Assembly (NCBI GenBank): GCA_012031265.1
Contig: JAAUTY010000010.1
Span: forward strand, 1-64,000
Length of the DNA stretch: 64,000 nt
From: Spirulinaceae cyanobacterium SM2_1_0
GTDB lineage: Bacteria; Cyanobacteriota; Cyanobacteriia; Cyanobacteriales; Spirulinaceae
Direction: 5' to 3'
Shown here: one piece after another, positions 1 to 8,468 of the stretch
Numbering within the stretch: position 1 is the first letter of the stretch
How the letters are laid out: each line of letters starts with the position of its first letter
Notes under the pieces: model-generated
Database searches by the model: none
Told to the model about the DNA's origin: nothing
The model's input: only the letters and a program-made list of their open reading frames with translations
Program-made: the position numbers and the translations under genes

Positions 1-987
1 CGACATCTGTGCCAAGCCTGCGCCGGACATTTGTGCCAAGCCTGCGCCGGACATCTGTGCCAAGCCCGCGCCGGACATCTGTGCTAGGCCGACGCCCGAC
101 ATCATGCCCGCACCCGACGCCCACTTACCGACGCCAGAGGGGAAGACATAGGAGCTAAGGGTTTCCGATGCGCCGCCAGCCTGTTGCATGGAGCCGTAGA
201 GCGAGCCAGCGCGTCGCTGTGCCTCAGCCGCCTCGGCAAGGCTGAAAACTTCATCGTAGATGCGGCTGCTAGCGGACAAGCCTTGACGCTCGGTAGGGGT
301 TATTAGACGGAAGATGCTCTGGCTGCGGAGGTCGCGCTGCCAGGGCACGGTGACGAAATGATCCTCGATCCAGTCAGAGGGATAAACCGGCGGGACGCGC
401 ACCGCTGCGGAGCGAGCTAGGGTCAGCCAGCGACCATCTGCACAGCGATAGCCGATGTCAACGGCATAGTCGCGATCGCTCACCGGCAGCGGCAGGTACC
501 ACTCACGCGCCAGTTCATCGCAGGGGTATTCCTGGACACTGTGCGGGCTTTGACCGTCGATATTAATATCAGTCACGTCATAGAGACGCAGAGCCAGTTG
601 TTGACCGCCTTGCTGGCGACAGGCTTGCTTTTGTTCGTTGGTGATATCCCAATAGGCATAGGCCCATTGGGGATCACGGGGCATCAACACAATACGGCTA
701 TCGCCATAGCCAATCGGCAAGTCAGGTAGACCCTCATCGACAGAAGCGAGGATCCCACCGGTGGGATCGTCTTGGCCGAGTTCAAATTTCGCTGCTTCCA
801 CTTCTTCCTTAACCTCTTGAGGACGCGACGCACTGGACGGGGTTGGGGGCGAACCTTCGACACGTCGGATCGCTGCGAGCAGTTGCGACTTACGCATCCG
901 ACTGTAACGGGAGATGTTGTACCTGCTCGCCACCTTACGGAGCTGTCGCAGTGTTAGGTCTTCAAATGGTTGGCGTTCGTTAGCCAT
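1..987 (-). CDS. DUF4912 domain protein, C-terminus beyond window
   Basis: The gene reads leftward and leaves the window still open, so only the first 329 codons are seen. The N-terminus (about residues 1-45: LRQLRKVASRYNISRYSRM) looks like the Rho-termination-factor-type SAP-like helix pair that starts cyanobacterial DUF4912 proteins. A DUF4912 core follows (about residues 85-220, with DPQWAYAYWDI and later WIEDHFVTVPW). The visible C-terminus is low-complexity and becomes tandem copies of MSGAGLAQ. The ATG at 987 was chosen because the family begins just before the helix pair, although the frame stays open further upstream. Function is not established; the N-terminal domain suggests nucleic-acid binding, which is inference. 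Confidence 0.85.
   Translation of the reverse strand, partial: MANERQPFEDLTLRQLRKVASRYNISRYSRMRKSQLLAAIRRVEGSPPTPSSASRPQEVKEEVEAAKFELGQDDPTGGILASVDEGLPDLPIGYGDSRIVLMPRDPQWAYAYWDITNEQKQACRQQGGQQLALRLYDVTDINIDGQSPHSVQEYPCDELAREWYLPLPVSDRDYAVDIGYRCADGRWLTLARSAAVRVPPVYPSDWIEDHFVTVPWQRDLRSQSIFRLITPTERQGLSASSRIYDEVFSLAEAAEAQRRAGSLYGSMQQAGGASETLSSYVFPSGVGKWASGAGMMSGVGLAQMSGAGLAQMSGAGLAQMSGAGLAQMS
2..105 (-). repeat. 24-bp tandem repeat encoding MSGAGLAQ octapeptides
   Basis: At least four 24-bp units start at 2, 26, 50 and 74, with a degenerate fifth at 98. Read on the minus strand each encodes the octapeptide MSGAGLAQ or a close variant (MSGVGLAQ). The units differ by one to five bases, mostly silent, so the protein repeat is conserved better than the DNA. 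The array continues beyond the left edge, so the copy number is unknown. Confidence 0.9.
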
Positions 988-1629
988 CAGTTTTTTCCCA
1001 GTTTCAATCAGAACAGCACAGGAGTTGGCAGCCTGCCTCGCAAAGACGGCACGAGGAATAGCCCTAATTCAGTCAACTGCTCACAAAGCCTTCGCGGCTA
1101 AGCACCGAGCTGAGAGTTGGCAGAGTCGCGCTGCCGCAGCAGACAAACCGAGCAAGCCAGCGAGCACGTCAAATCCTCAATCATTGCTTCGCGTGAAGTC
1201 AAGAAATGATGATGTGGGGGATCGCTAGGCTGAAGCGCTATTAACTCTGATATAACAAGCAACGACTCGATCCGGTCAAGAGTACCGCTGAGTAATTTTG
1301 CCCAGTCCAACGCAGCCATTGGGATCGCAGGGATCATTACGTCAGGGGATTTTGACATTCGATCCCAAATAGAATCTAAAAAAGCCGTGATGACCCAAGT
1401 TGGAGATTGGCACAGTCGCTAGCCGCAATCCCCCACCCGTTTGTCAAGATCATCTTGAGAGTGATTACGACTGTAGTGATCATGCTAACTGCCATACCAG
1501 CTCGATCGGGGCGCGATCTTGCAGGCGCAGCGATCGCACTCTCACCCTAGATGCATAGGAAACCGGCGGCTGTTGCTAAATATCAGTATCGGCTCCGGTT
1601 AGTGCCGCTTTACGATTAGGTGCTCAACG
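988..1629. other. Gene-poor stretch
   Basis: Between the divergently transcribed DUF4912 gene and the Gly-Tyr repeat gene I see no convincing gene. An 86-codon open frame on the minus strand (1358 to 1098) has no recognisable domain, signal peptide or clear ribosome site. The stretch must hold the promoters of both flanking genes. HIP1-like sites occur near 1530. Confidence 0.4.
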
Positions 1630-2166
1630 ATGAAACGCTATTGGTTACTTGCGATCGCTGTTCTGGGCATGACGGCGGGTACGCTATTGCCCCCCACTTC
1701 TCTGGGCGCACAACAGCCACAACTAGAAGAACTAAATGCCCGTGCGGATGCGGAGAAGCCATTTGAAACTGGCTACAACCTGGGCTATGAGTTGGGTTTG
1801 AGCCAAGGCCATCAGGGTCGTCGTCAGGCTGCAACCTATGCCCCCCAGCTCGATGCCGAAACCCTCAAAACTTGGCTGAGCGATCGCGTTCGCGCCGGTT
1901 ACCAGGCTGGTTTCTTCGCGGGTTATCAGGACGGCTACCATCACGACGCGGACAATCAGACCGCTGCTATCCAGGCGTTCAACACGGGGTACACCGACGG
2001 TTATCGCACCGGCCTCAACAACGGCAACATTTGCCGTCAGCAGGACTGCCGCTACAATCCTCAGCCCACCGTTGACCCGGCTGTGAGTGCGACGCCGGAA
2101 TATGACAGTGGTTACCGCATCGGCTACTGGCAGGGATTTGAAAAGGGCTACACCTACTGGGAATAA
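1630..2166 (+). CDS. Exported protein with Gly-Tyr repeat motifs
   Basis: This 178-residue protein begins with a clear Sec signal peptide (about residues 1-27, hydrophobic LLAIAVLGMTAGTLL, likely cleaved after LGA). The mature part has four clusters of G-Y-x-x-G-Y/F type: FETGYNLGYELGL (about 47-59), AGYQAGFFAGYQDGYHH (about 90-106), NTGYTDGYRTGLNNG (about 117-131) and SGYRIGYWQGFEKGYTYWE at the C-terminus. Two Cys lie in CRQQDC. I do not recognise a named family; repeated aromatic-Gly motifs suggest a periplasmic or envelope-associated role, which is inference. The gene converges on the Ap4A phosphorylase gene with only three bases between the stops. Confidence 0.8.
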   Translation: MKRYWLLAIAVLGMTAGTLLPPTSLGAQQPQLEELNARADAEKPFETGYNLGYELGLSQGHQGRRQAATYAPQLDAETLKTWLSDRVRAGYQAGFFAGYQDGYHHDADNQTAAIQAFNTGYTDGYRTGLNNGNICRQQDCRYNPQPTVDPAVSATPEYDSGYRIGYWQGFEKGYTYWE

Positions 2167-2169
2167 TCT

Positions 2170-3057
2170 TCAGACTTTGGTGTCGGCGATCGCCGCAGTT
2201 CGCAAAACATTCAGAGGCTGCAAGTTCTGAAGCAAGGCTAGTTGCGGGCGATCGCGCACAAAAAAACTACCCGCAAAGCCGAGAGAATTGATCCCAATCC
2301 CAGCGACTTCGGGCTGTGATCGCGGCACGATCAACAACCAGTCTCGCGTCGCCAAGACATTGTGGGCTTGCTCGGTGGTGTGAATACCTAAGTGCGCCAG
2401 TAACTGTTGATAGGCGGCACGGGCGGCGACCGCCCCCATTACGGGCGGCAAGCTAGCATCGAGGCGGCTGAGCGCGTGCGGAAAATCGAAGGCGGGGAGT
2501 CGCCCGCAGCCGCCGGTAAACTCAGCCCGGGCGATCGCTGGGCTGATCGGCAGACCGGTCATCGCGCCTGCTAGTGGCAGCGGCACGAGTTGCAAGTGCT
2601 TGTGCCGCTGGCTGGCCCCCGCCCCCGCCCCAGCATTGTAGAAGCCCAAGCTGTCAAACTCGCACAATCCCTGCCACAGCGCCGCGAAGTCGCGTTCATT
2701 GAGCCAGTCGGTCTGTGGCTCAAAGGCACGAGTCACGATCAGCGCGTGGTGTTCGACGACATTGAACTTATTGAGCAGGCAGAGGTGCGTGGGACTGAAA
2801 TCGGCGACGAACAGCGCCGCTTCGTAGGGCAAGAAGGGATTGAAGTCGGGACTGCGTTTTTGCCGCTGATGCTGCACGGTGACCTTGCGCTCGACATTCG
2901 CCGAGATCCGCACGCGAAACTCGATCTCGTCCTGAACCAGCGTCTCGCTGGCGGTGGGGATCGGTTGCAGCGCGCCGCTGGCGAGGGCACTCGCGGTTGT
3001 GGCTTGCAGGCGCGATCGCAAACTTCCCGGTTCAAACGGCTGACAGGCTGGATTCAT
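2170..3057 (-). CDS. Ap4A phosphorylase (ATP adenylyltransferase) family protein
   Basis: About 295 residues, the usual size of the APA1/2 family in the HIT superfamily. These enzymes phosphorolyse diadenosine tetraphosphate to ATP and ADP. The family-type core reads NKFNVVEHHALIVTRAFE (about residue 105), and the active-site histidine triad variant appears as SQRHKHLQLVPLPL (about 155-168) after a Gly/Ala-rich AGAGAGAS loop. The ATG at 3057 is preferred over the upstream TTG at 3072. The gene lies 63 bases downstream of the co-directional DUF928 gene. Role in clearing the alarmone Ap4A is family knowledge; the assignment rests on these motifs. Confidence 0.85.
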   Translation of the reverse strand: MNPACQPFEPGSLRSRLQATTASALASGALQPIPTASETLVQDEIEFRVRISANVERKVTVQHQRQKRSPDFNPFLPYEAALFVADFSPTHLCLLNKFNVVEHHALIVTRAFEPQTDWLNERDFAALWQGLCEFDSLGFYNAGAGAGASQRHKHLQLVPLPLAGAMTGLPISPAIARAEFTGGCGRLPAFDFPHALSRLDASLPPVMGAVAARAAYQQLLAHLGIHTTEQAHNVLATRDWLLIVPRSQPEVAGIGINSLGFAGSFFVRDRPQLALLQNLQPLNVLRTAAIADTKV

Positions 3058-3120
3058 CCTCGGCTTTCTCAACAGGCGCTACCGGCGCGATGGTAACGCA
3101 AGTTGCCGCCGGGCGATCGC

Positions 3121-3879
3121 CTACAGCTCCCAATCGGAAAACTCAGCCGCTTCTAACTCCGCCAAGCCCGCGTCGCGGAGCATCTGCGTCCACAACCCGG
3201 ACAAATCGCGATCGGCCGGAGCCTCGCGATAGATCTGTGCCAACTGCGTCACCATGTCGTGCCAGATACCCAATTCGGCATACAGTAGCGCTTGTTGCAT
3301 CGGGGTCAGGGTTGCCAGTTTTTCCAGTTGCTCGCTCGGCAGTTCGATACGCTCCAACTCGCCCTCGGTGACCAGATTGCCGCTACTATCGATTGGATCG
3401 CAGACTAAGGAAAAACTCCATTCGTAGCGCTGGTTTGGCTCCAGGGCGGGCATATCTTCCATGCGGTTGAGCGGCAACTCGATCAGGCCCGATTGCTCAG
3501 TCAGCTCGAAGTCCAGATTGTAGACCTCCGCACCCTGAGCATCCACGAGCAAGAAGTTTGCCCATTCAGCCGTTGTCTCGGGAACGTAGACCCAGAGTGT
3601 TGGGTAAGCCGCTGCGGTTTGGCCCAGCGGCAGGGTCGCCGCTGCCGTCTGTGGCAAGAGGGCCGTCAGCGAGGGAAGCCCTGCTGTCGATTTGATGCAC
3701 TGACCGCGCACTCCGGAGGAGGAGGTATCACCACTGTCAGCACCGACGCCGGCTGGGACGACGCTGTGGTTCCGCTGGGCGACAGCCGGGGTCAATCCGA
3801 GTAAAAACTGGCTGCTGGTAGCGAGCGCTGCGGCGCTAATGGCGATCGCCCATCTGACCCGTTGTAAATTATGTTGCAT
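3121..3879 (-). CDS. DUF928 domain exported protein
   Basis: A signal peptide runs over about residues 1-35 from the chosen ATG (3879), with a hydrophobic AIAISAAALATSSQFLLGL core ending in AVA. The mature protein matches the cyanobacterial DUF928 family: LTALLPQ, then YPTLWVYVPETTA, a beta-rich central part (LPLNRMEDMPALEPNQRYEW) and a helical C-terminus with ALLYAELGIWHDM. DUF928 genes often lie near CHAT, TPR and haemagglutinin-type secretion genes in cyanobacteria; here it sits instead between Ap4A phosphorylase and the amino-acid symporter. Molecular function is unknown; location is probably periplasmic. Confidence 0.85.
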   Translation of the reverse strand: MQHNLQRVRWAIAISAAALATSSQFLLGLTPAVAQRNHSVVPAGVGADSGDTSSSGVRGQCIKSTAGLPSLTALLPQTAAATLPLGQTAAAYPTLWVYVPETTAEWANFLLVDAQGAEVYNLDFELTEQSGLIELPLNRMEDMPALEPNQRYEWSFSLVCDPIDSSGNLVTEGELERIELPSEQLEKLATLTPMQQALLYAELGIWHDMVTQLAQIYREAPADRDLSGLWTQMLRDAGLAELEAAEFSDWEL

Positions 3880-4164
3880 CTGTCTGCCTCCACACGCTTT
3901 GCCCCTCAACCGCGATCCCTAGTAGCCGGGTTCGCTGCGATCCATCTGCATCACCACCATCTTTTGTATTCTAGGCGGCGTCGCTCCAAGTTGCCGGTCG
4001 AGGTCGTTGCTCCCCGATTGGCCACTGGACTCGCCAGGGAGGCGTGAACAGCGCACCCAGACGCTCAGAAACTGCTCGGTTGGTTATGCTTCAGCGACGG
4101 GCAAGCCAGGTTTGGGTTCCCGACCGAGTTGCGAACCTTCTGACGCGATCGCCGCAACGGCAGA

Positions 4165-5691
4165 CTACTGCACCGGAACCATCTCGCCAGACTTGAGCCG
4201 TGACAGATAGCTCTTTAGATCCCGGGCGACGATATTGGACAAGAAATAGGCTCCTAATAAATTGGGTAATGCCATCGCTAATAGCATTCCATCGCTGAAG
4301 TCAATGACGGGGCCGGGAGCGGCGATTGAGCCGATGAAAGTCGCGAGCAGGAAAAGAATTTTGTAAATAATCAGACCCCGGCCGCCGGAGAGATAGTCCC
4401 AGCAGCGCTCGCCGTAGTAACCCCAAGAAATCATGGTGGAGAAGGCGAAGAGGAACACGGCGATCGCCAACAACACCGGAAACCAGCTAATGGCACTGCC
4501 GAAAGCGGCGGAGGTCAGCTCAGCGCCAGCCCCGCTAGCGCGCAAGTCTTCATAAGCCGGGTCATTGTAAGCGCCGGTAATCACCAAGACCAGGGCAGTC
4601 ATGTTACAAACGACGATTGTGTCGATAAACGGTTCGAGCAGGGCGACAATGCCTTCGCGGATCGGCTCCTCAGTGCGGGCGGCCGAGTGGGCGATCGCCG
4701 CTGAGCCGATCCCGGCCTCGTTGGAGAAGGCCGAACGCCGCAGACCTTGAACAATGACCCCGAGAATACCCCCTTCAATGGCTTGGGGATTGAAAGCGCC
4801 ACTGATAATCACACTGATCGCATTCGGGATTTGAGCCATATTGGTAAGGATGATGAATAGCGAAGCGAGCACGTAGAAGGTACACATCAGCGGTACGATC
4901 GCGCCCGCCACCTGACCGATGCGCTCGACACCACCGATAATCACCAAACCGACCAGCGTCGCCAGAATAACGCCATAGAGCCAGCCCGGAATCGGCACAA
5001 TCTGCGCCACCGCCCCATAGGACTGATTCGCCTGAAACATATTCGCGCCGCCAAAAGCCCCAAAGATGCACAGGACAGAGAAGACAGCGGCGAGCACTTG
5101 ACCCAACTTCCGTTGACCCAGCTCGGCGAGGCCGCGCGAGAGGTAGCGCATCGGGCCGCCCGAGACCGTGCCGTCGGGTTTGACGACACGATACTTCTGG
5201 CCGAGGGTGCATTCGACAAACTTGCTGGTCATGCCAAAGATGCCGCCGACCGTCATCCACAAAACCGCGCCGGGGCCGCCGACGCTAACGGCAATCGCCA
5301 CGCCCGCAATGTTGCCCAGACCGACCGTGGCTGAAAGCGCTGTCGCCAGGGCTTGGAAGTGCGAAACCTCCCCCTCTTCTTCGGGATCGTCGTACTTGCC
5401 GCGCACAACATCAATCGCGTGTTTGAAGGCGCGAATATTGACAAACTGCATCCGGAAGGTGAAGAAGATCGCTCCCGCGATCAGCCACAGGACGATGAAG
5501 GGAAAGCCTGTCCCTGCATCAAAAAACAAGATACCGAAAATGATGTTATTAACAAACCAGGCAAAACTAGCATTAATGCCTTCTAGAAAGCTGCCGCCAC
5601 TTGCTGACGCCTCATCCTGGGCGATCGCCACTGTCGGGATCACCAGAAAGAGCAGAACGTAAAGCCATGTGCGTCGTTTCATATTTCTCAT
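4165..5691 (-). CDS. Sodium:alanine symporter family (AGCS) transporter
   Basis: This 508-residue membrane protein carries family motifs of AGCS (alanine or glycine:cation symporter) transporters: ATALSATVGLGNIAGVAIAV and GGPGAVLWMTVGGIFGMTSK in the first third, SGGPMRYLSRGL in the middle and FSNEAGIGSAAIAHSA after the central helices. About ten hydrophobic segments can be counted. The first 24 residues look like a cleavable signal peptide (LYVLLFLVIPTVAIAQ), as in many cyanobacterial members. Na+-driven uptake of alanine or glycine is family knowledge; the substrate cannot be read from sequence. Two in-frame ATGs (5691, 5682) are possible starts. It is divergent from the universal stress gene, with 240 bp between. 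Confidence 0.9.
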   Translation of the reverse strand: MRNMKRRTWLYVLLFLVIPTVAIAQDEASASGGSFLEGINASFAWFVNNIIFGILFFDAGTGFPFIVLWLIAGAIFFTFRMQFVNIRAFKHAIDVVRGKYDDPEEEGEVSHFQALATALSATVGLGNIAGVAIAVSVGGPGAVLWMTVGGIFGMTSKFVECTLGQKYRVVKPDGTVSGGPMRYLSRGLAELGQRKLGQVLAAVFSVLCIFGAFGGANMFQANQSYGAVAQIVPIPGWLYGVILATLVGLVIIGGVERIGQVAGAIVPLMCTFYVLASLFIILTNMAQIPNAISVIISGAFNPQAIEGGILGVIVQGLRRSAFSNEAGIGSAAIAHSAARTEEPIREGIVALLEPFIDTIVVCNMTALVLVITGAYNDPAYEDLRASGAGAELTSAAFGSAISWFPVLLAIAVFLFAFSTMISWGYYGERCWDYLSGGRGLIIYKILFLLATFIGSIAAPGPVIDFSDGMLLAMALPNLLGAYFLSNIVARDLKSYLSRLKSGEMVPVQ

Positions 5692-5935
5692 ATTTCTTGA
5701 CGAGAGTGCAATAGATTTATCAGACTATACGGGATCACTAGCCGGGAAAGTTTATCCGCTACAGTTTTTTGGCTTTTTGTTTACCGAAAACACTCTCGCC
5801 ACAATGCATCTGCTATGTTAGTAGGATATTGACCTACTCAGAATTATGCGGCCAGATTCATGGCAAGTGATGCCACTATTTTGAGACTTCGGGTCAAATT
5901 TTCCAACCTTTATCCCATTGGTTGAATTTATAAAA

Positions 5936-6370
5936 ATGAGCTTATTCAATACTGACCGCGTCCTGATTCCGATCGATTTCTCGGACGAGGCGCTGGAAAC
6001 TCAGGCCGAGACCCTAAAGATGGTGCAAGACCCCGAACATCTGCACATTCTGCACGTACTCCCACGCCTGAATCCGGCTGAACCCGGCATGGCTTGGGGC
6101 ACCATTGATGACGAAAAGCGCAAAGCCAACACACTTGCTGCGCTCAAGGAAAAGTTTCCTCGTGATCAATATGACGGAGTTCACTTCCACGTCGCTATTG
6201 GCGATCCCAGTGCCGAAATCGTCGATTTCGCTGGCAAAGAAAGCGTTGATCTAATCGTCATTTCTTCCCACGGTTATACGGGGTTGAAACGCTTTCTCCT
6301 CGGCTCGGTCGCAGAGCGCGTGGTGCGGTTTGCGCCCTGCCCTGTCCTGGTATTGCGCCGCAAGGATTGA
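5936..6370 (+). CDS. Universal stress protein (UspA family)
   Basis: A single Usp domain of 144 residues. The N-terminal strand VLIPIDFSDEALE and the C-terminal ATP-binding signature G-2x-G-9x-G-S/T (SSHGYTGLKRFLLGSVAERV, about residues 111-130) are both present, so this is probably an ATP-binding type. The ATG at 5936 was chosen over an in-frame TTG at 5918 because the family starts directly before the first strand. Usp proteins are small cytoplasmic stress-responsive dimers; the specific signal is unknown. The neighbours give no operon context: the symporter is divergent and the next gene converges. Confidence 0.92.
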   Translation: MSLFNTDRVLIPIDFSDEALETQAETLKMVQDPEHLHILHVLPRLNPAEPGMAWGTIDDEKRKANTLAALKEKFPRDQYDGVHFHVAIGDPSAEIVDFAGKESVDLIVISSHGYTGLKRFLLGSVAERVVRFAPCPVLVLRRKD

Positions 6371-6372
6371 AT

Positions 6373-6393
6373 CTCAACGTTTGAGCGTTTTTT
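6373..6393 (+). terminator. Weak intrinsic terminator after usp gene
   Basis: Directly after the stop codon, CTCAA-CGT-TTGAG forms a 5-bp stem followed by CGTTTTTT. The stem is short, so activity is uncertain, but position and T-run fit a terminator between the converging genes. Confidence 0.4.
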
Positions 6394-6411
6394 GGCGAGC
6401 AAGGGACGGAA

Positions 6412-6876
6412 TCAGAGTACCTGATGCGTGTAGTCGTGCTGTTTCACGTCATCTTCAGTGCGGACGACGCGCTCGCCATTCAGCAGTCGCTTTTTCTCGG
6501 TGGAATAGTTGAGGTCATCGCGCTGCGTACCCAGTGGCAATAGCGCGATCGCCGACGGACGACGCTGATAGGTGCGCGCGGCCGCGATCGCCCGGGCGAC
6601 AAAATCGACACCAAGCTGCACGCCATCGGGAAAGCCGTCGGGAACTTGCAGCGCGTCGGCCGTAAAAAACTCGGCGAGTGGCTTGCCCCAAACCTGCGAA
6701 TAGGAGGTCGCTATCCCGGTAAAGAGGGTCTCCAACTGGGCCGACGGGATCGGCTCCACGATCTCCACCGCCCGCACCTCGCTGTCGTCGCGCACGAAGC
6801 AGGTCGCGAGGCCGAAGGCACAGTAGTCTTCGCCAGAAACATCGGGAGCATCGGGAAACACGATCGTCGCAGTCAT
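6412..6876 (-). CDS. Conserved cyanobacterial hypothetical protein
   Basis: A 154-residue protein beginning MTATIVFPDAP, with a conserved-looking segment DYCAFGLATCFVRDDSEV and then IVEPIPSAQLETLFTGIATSY. I recall similar uncharacterised proteins across cyanobacteria but know no function. There is no signal peptide and no membrane segment, and the composition is that of a soluble alpha/beta protein. The ATG at 6876 gives the family-type start; upstream in-frame residues look non-coding. It converges on the usp gene and diverges from the TPR gene. Function is not assigned. Confidence 0.7.
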   Translation of the reverse strand: MTATIVFPDAPDVSGEDYCAFGLATCFVRDDSEVRAVEIVEPIPSAQLETLFTGIATSYSQVWGKPLAEFFTADALQVPDGFPDGVQLGVDFVARAIAAARTYQRRPSAIALLPLGTQRDDLNYSTEKKRLLNGERVVRTEDDVKQHDYTHQVL

Positions 6877-7111
6877 GGCAGCAGCGCCTAGTCCAAAAAA
6901 TCTATTGGGATTGTACCAAGTTCTCTGCTGGCACATGCCTGCAAACTAACTGTGCGGAATGGCCATCACGGCTTTTGTAGAGTCAAGCGTAGCGCCAACT
7001 TGTATCTGTGTAGTATGTTTGTAGTGGACATCGCTGGAAAGTGACACACCTGCTTTGCTACCCGACTCTCACTGACCGTAGGGTGAAATTAACCAAGCCG
7101 TGGAGGTTGTG

Positions 7112-7804
7112 ATGGATACCGACCAAACTTTTACCTCATCGTCCGCAGAGCCAGCACTGCTCGCACTCTCTGGCAAATCGCCTGATCCGCTGGCGACGGA
7201 GTGGGCGCAGCTCATCCGCGATCGCCAGCAGCGCGCCGAAGTTTTGGCTTGCTCGCATCGCGGCGACTATGCGGCGGCGATCGCCCATCTCGACGACCTG
7301 CTCATCCGCCACCCGGAGCAGGCAAGCGACTACAACAATCGCGGCTTGATGCACTTCAAACTCGGTCATCACCAACAGGCGATCGCTGACTATGACCGCG
7401 CCCTGGCAATCCAGCCGCGCCTCGACAGCGCCTACAACAATCGTGCCAACTGCCAGGTGGTCTTGGGCAATCTCGCCGCTGCCCTGACCGACTATCAAGT
7501 TGCCCTGGATCTCAACCCCAGCAACTTGCGTGCCTGGATTAACCAAGGGGTGACCTACCGCGAACTGGGTCTTTACGAGCTAGCGATTGAAAACTTTGAC
7601 CTAGTGCTCGTCCTCGGTCGCCGTCTGCAAGCGCGTGCCTATGCGGAGCGCGGCCGCGCCTACCACCTGCGCGGCGACTGGAATCTCGCTAATGCTGACT
7701 ACCAACGCGCTCTCAGCGGTCTCCTGCAAACCCGCTCAGCGCGCCACTATCGGCAGCAGGTACAAGCTTGGATCGATGAGTTAAATGCACCGCTGACGGC
7801 TTGA
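7112..7804 (+). CDS. TPR-repeat protein
   Basis: A soluble 230-residue protein with consecutive tetratricopeptide repeats from about residue 45: DYNNRGLMHFKLGHHQQAIA, YNNRANCQVVLGNLAAAL, AWINQGVTYRELGLYELAI and AYAERGRAYHLRGDWNLA. A short N-terminal lead (about residues 1-40) precedes them. The ATG at 7112 has GGAGG about seven bases upstream, which decides the start over an in-frame GTG at 7100. No signal peptide is seen, so it is probably a cytoplasmic scaffold; partners are unknown. It is followed by a strong terminator. Confidence 0.85.
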   Translation: MDTDQTFTSSSAEPALLALSGKSPDPLATEWAQLIRDRQQRAEVLACSHRGDYAAAIAHLDDLLIRHPEQASDYNNRGLMHFKLGHHQQAIADYDRALAIQPRLDSAYNNRANCQVVLGNLAAALTDYQVALDLNPSNLRAWINQGVTYRELGLYELAIENFDLVLVLGRRLQARAYAERGRAYHLRGDWNLANADYQRALSGLLQTRSARHYRQQVQAWIDELNAPLTA

Positions 7805-7857
7805 GCCGACGCCTCAGGAATGCGGTGCTGAATCCCATGGCAGCAATCTCCGACCGA

Positions 7858-7881
7858 GGCTGAGTGTGCTCAGCCTTTTTT
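7858..7881 (+). terminator. Intrinsic terminator after TPR gene
   Basis: A perfect 7-bp stem GGCTGAG/CTCAGCC with a TGTG loop is followed directly by six T. It ends the TPR gene and lies just before the converging CTDH stop codon. Confidence 0.9.
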
Positions 7882-7888
7882 CATGGCC

Positions 7889-8275
7889 TCAGCGAGTCAA
7901 TTGCAAAAGTTCTTCGGGGCTGGCGAGCAGTTCGATTTGCAGATGTGCCAGTTGACCGTGAGGGTTGAGCGCAAAGTGCCAAGCGACGTTGAGCGCAAAG
8001 AAGGGAGTCTGCACCCGACCCAAGACGCGCGTGCCGCCAGCATCGACGCTGGTTGCCCCTGGAAAACAGCGAATGCCGCTGGCTTCGCGGCTCAGGTAGT
8101 TGGCGATCGCCCCCGGCCCGACCACAGGTTCTTCAAACGGCGGCTGTAGCCAACCGTCGGTGGCGAACAGTCGGGCGACCGCCGCGAAATTGCCGGTGTT
8201 GAACTGCTCGAAGTACTGGGCGATCGCCGTCGCGGTCGCATCCGCCGTCGAGCGGGTTGCAGTCTGGGTCGTCAT
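7889..8275 (-). CDS. C-terminal domain homologue of orange carotenoid protein (CTDH)
   Basis: A 128-residue NTF2-like protein that matches the C-terminal domain of OCP rather than a generic SnoaL protein. LFATDGWLQPPFEEPVVG corresponds to OCP's LFTSDGALQPPFQRPIVG, GRVQTPFF to GKVQTPWF, and the end IELLASPEELLQLTR to IDLLASPKELLNFAR. The two OCP residues that hydrogen-bond the keto-carotenoid ring appear conserved as Tyr21 (AIAQYFEQF) and Trp99 (LNVAWHFALNP). One Cys (about residue 69) is present; a surface Cys controls disulfide dimerisation in a studied CTDH, but whether this is the equivalent residue is unknown. CTDHs are carotenoid donors or quenchers. The start at 8275 gives the domain boundary. 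The HCP gene lies upstream, co-directional. Confidence 0.9.
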   Translation of the reverse strand: MTTQTATRSTADATATAIAQYFEQFNTGNFAAVARLFATDGWLQPPFEEPVVGPGAIANYLSREASGIRCFPGATSVDAGGTRVLGRVQTPFFALNVAWHFALNPHGQLAHLQIELLASPEELLQLTR

Positions 8276-8468
8276 AGATGATCTCCAATCAGGGCGGGGG
8301 TCAGGCCGAGCGTACCGAGCGCCAAATATAGATCGGTAAAATAAAAACGGCTCGCCCTCCAAACCGCCATAGCAGCAGTCGGCAGAGAGCCAGCCTCGCA
8401 ATCTGTCATCCTCGAAGGTTGGTGGTGGCAAGCCGTCAATTGACCAGCGGCTGCCACCATGCCTAGGA

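Noticed and set aside
1-105. CRISPR-like repeat array at the left edge
   Set aside because: Units are directly tandem without spacers and in frame within the DUF4912 gene.
1098-1358. 86-codon minus-strand frame
   Set aside because: No family, signal, ribosome site or protein-like composition; kept only as part of a gene-poor stretch.
2590-3096. 168-codon plus-strand frame opposite the Ap4A phosphorylase gene
   Set aside because: Antisense shadow of a recognisable enzyme; no domain or ribosome site.
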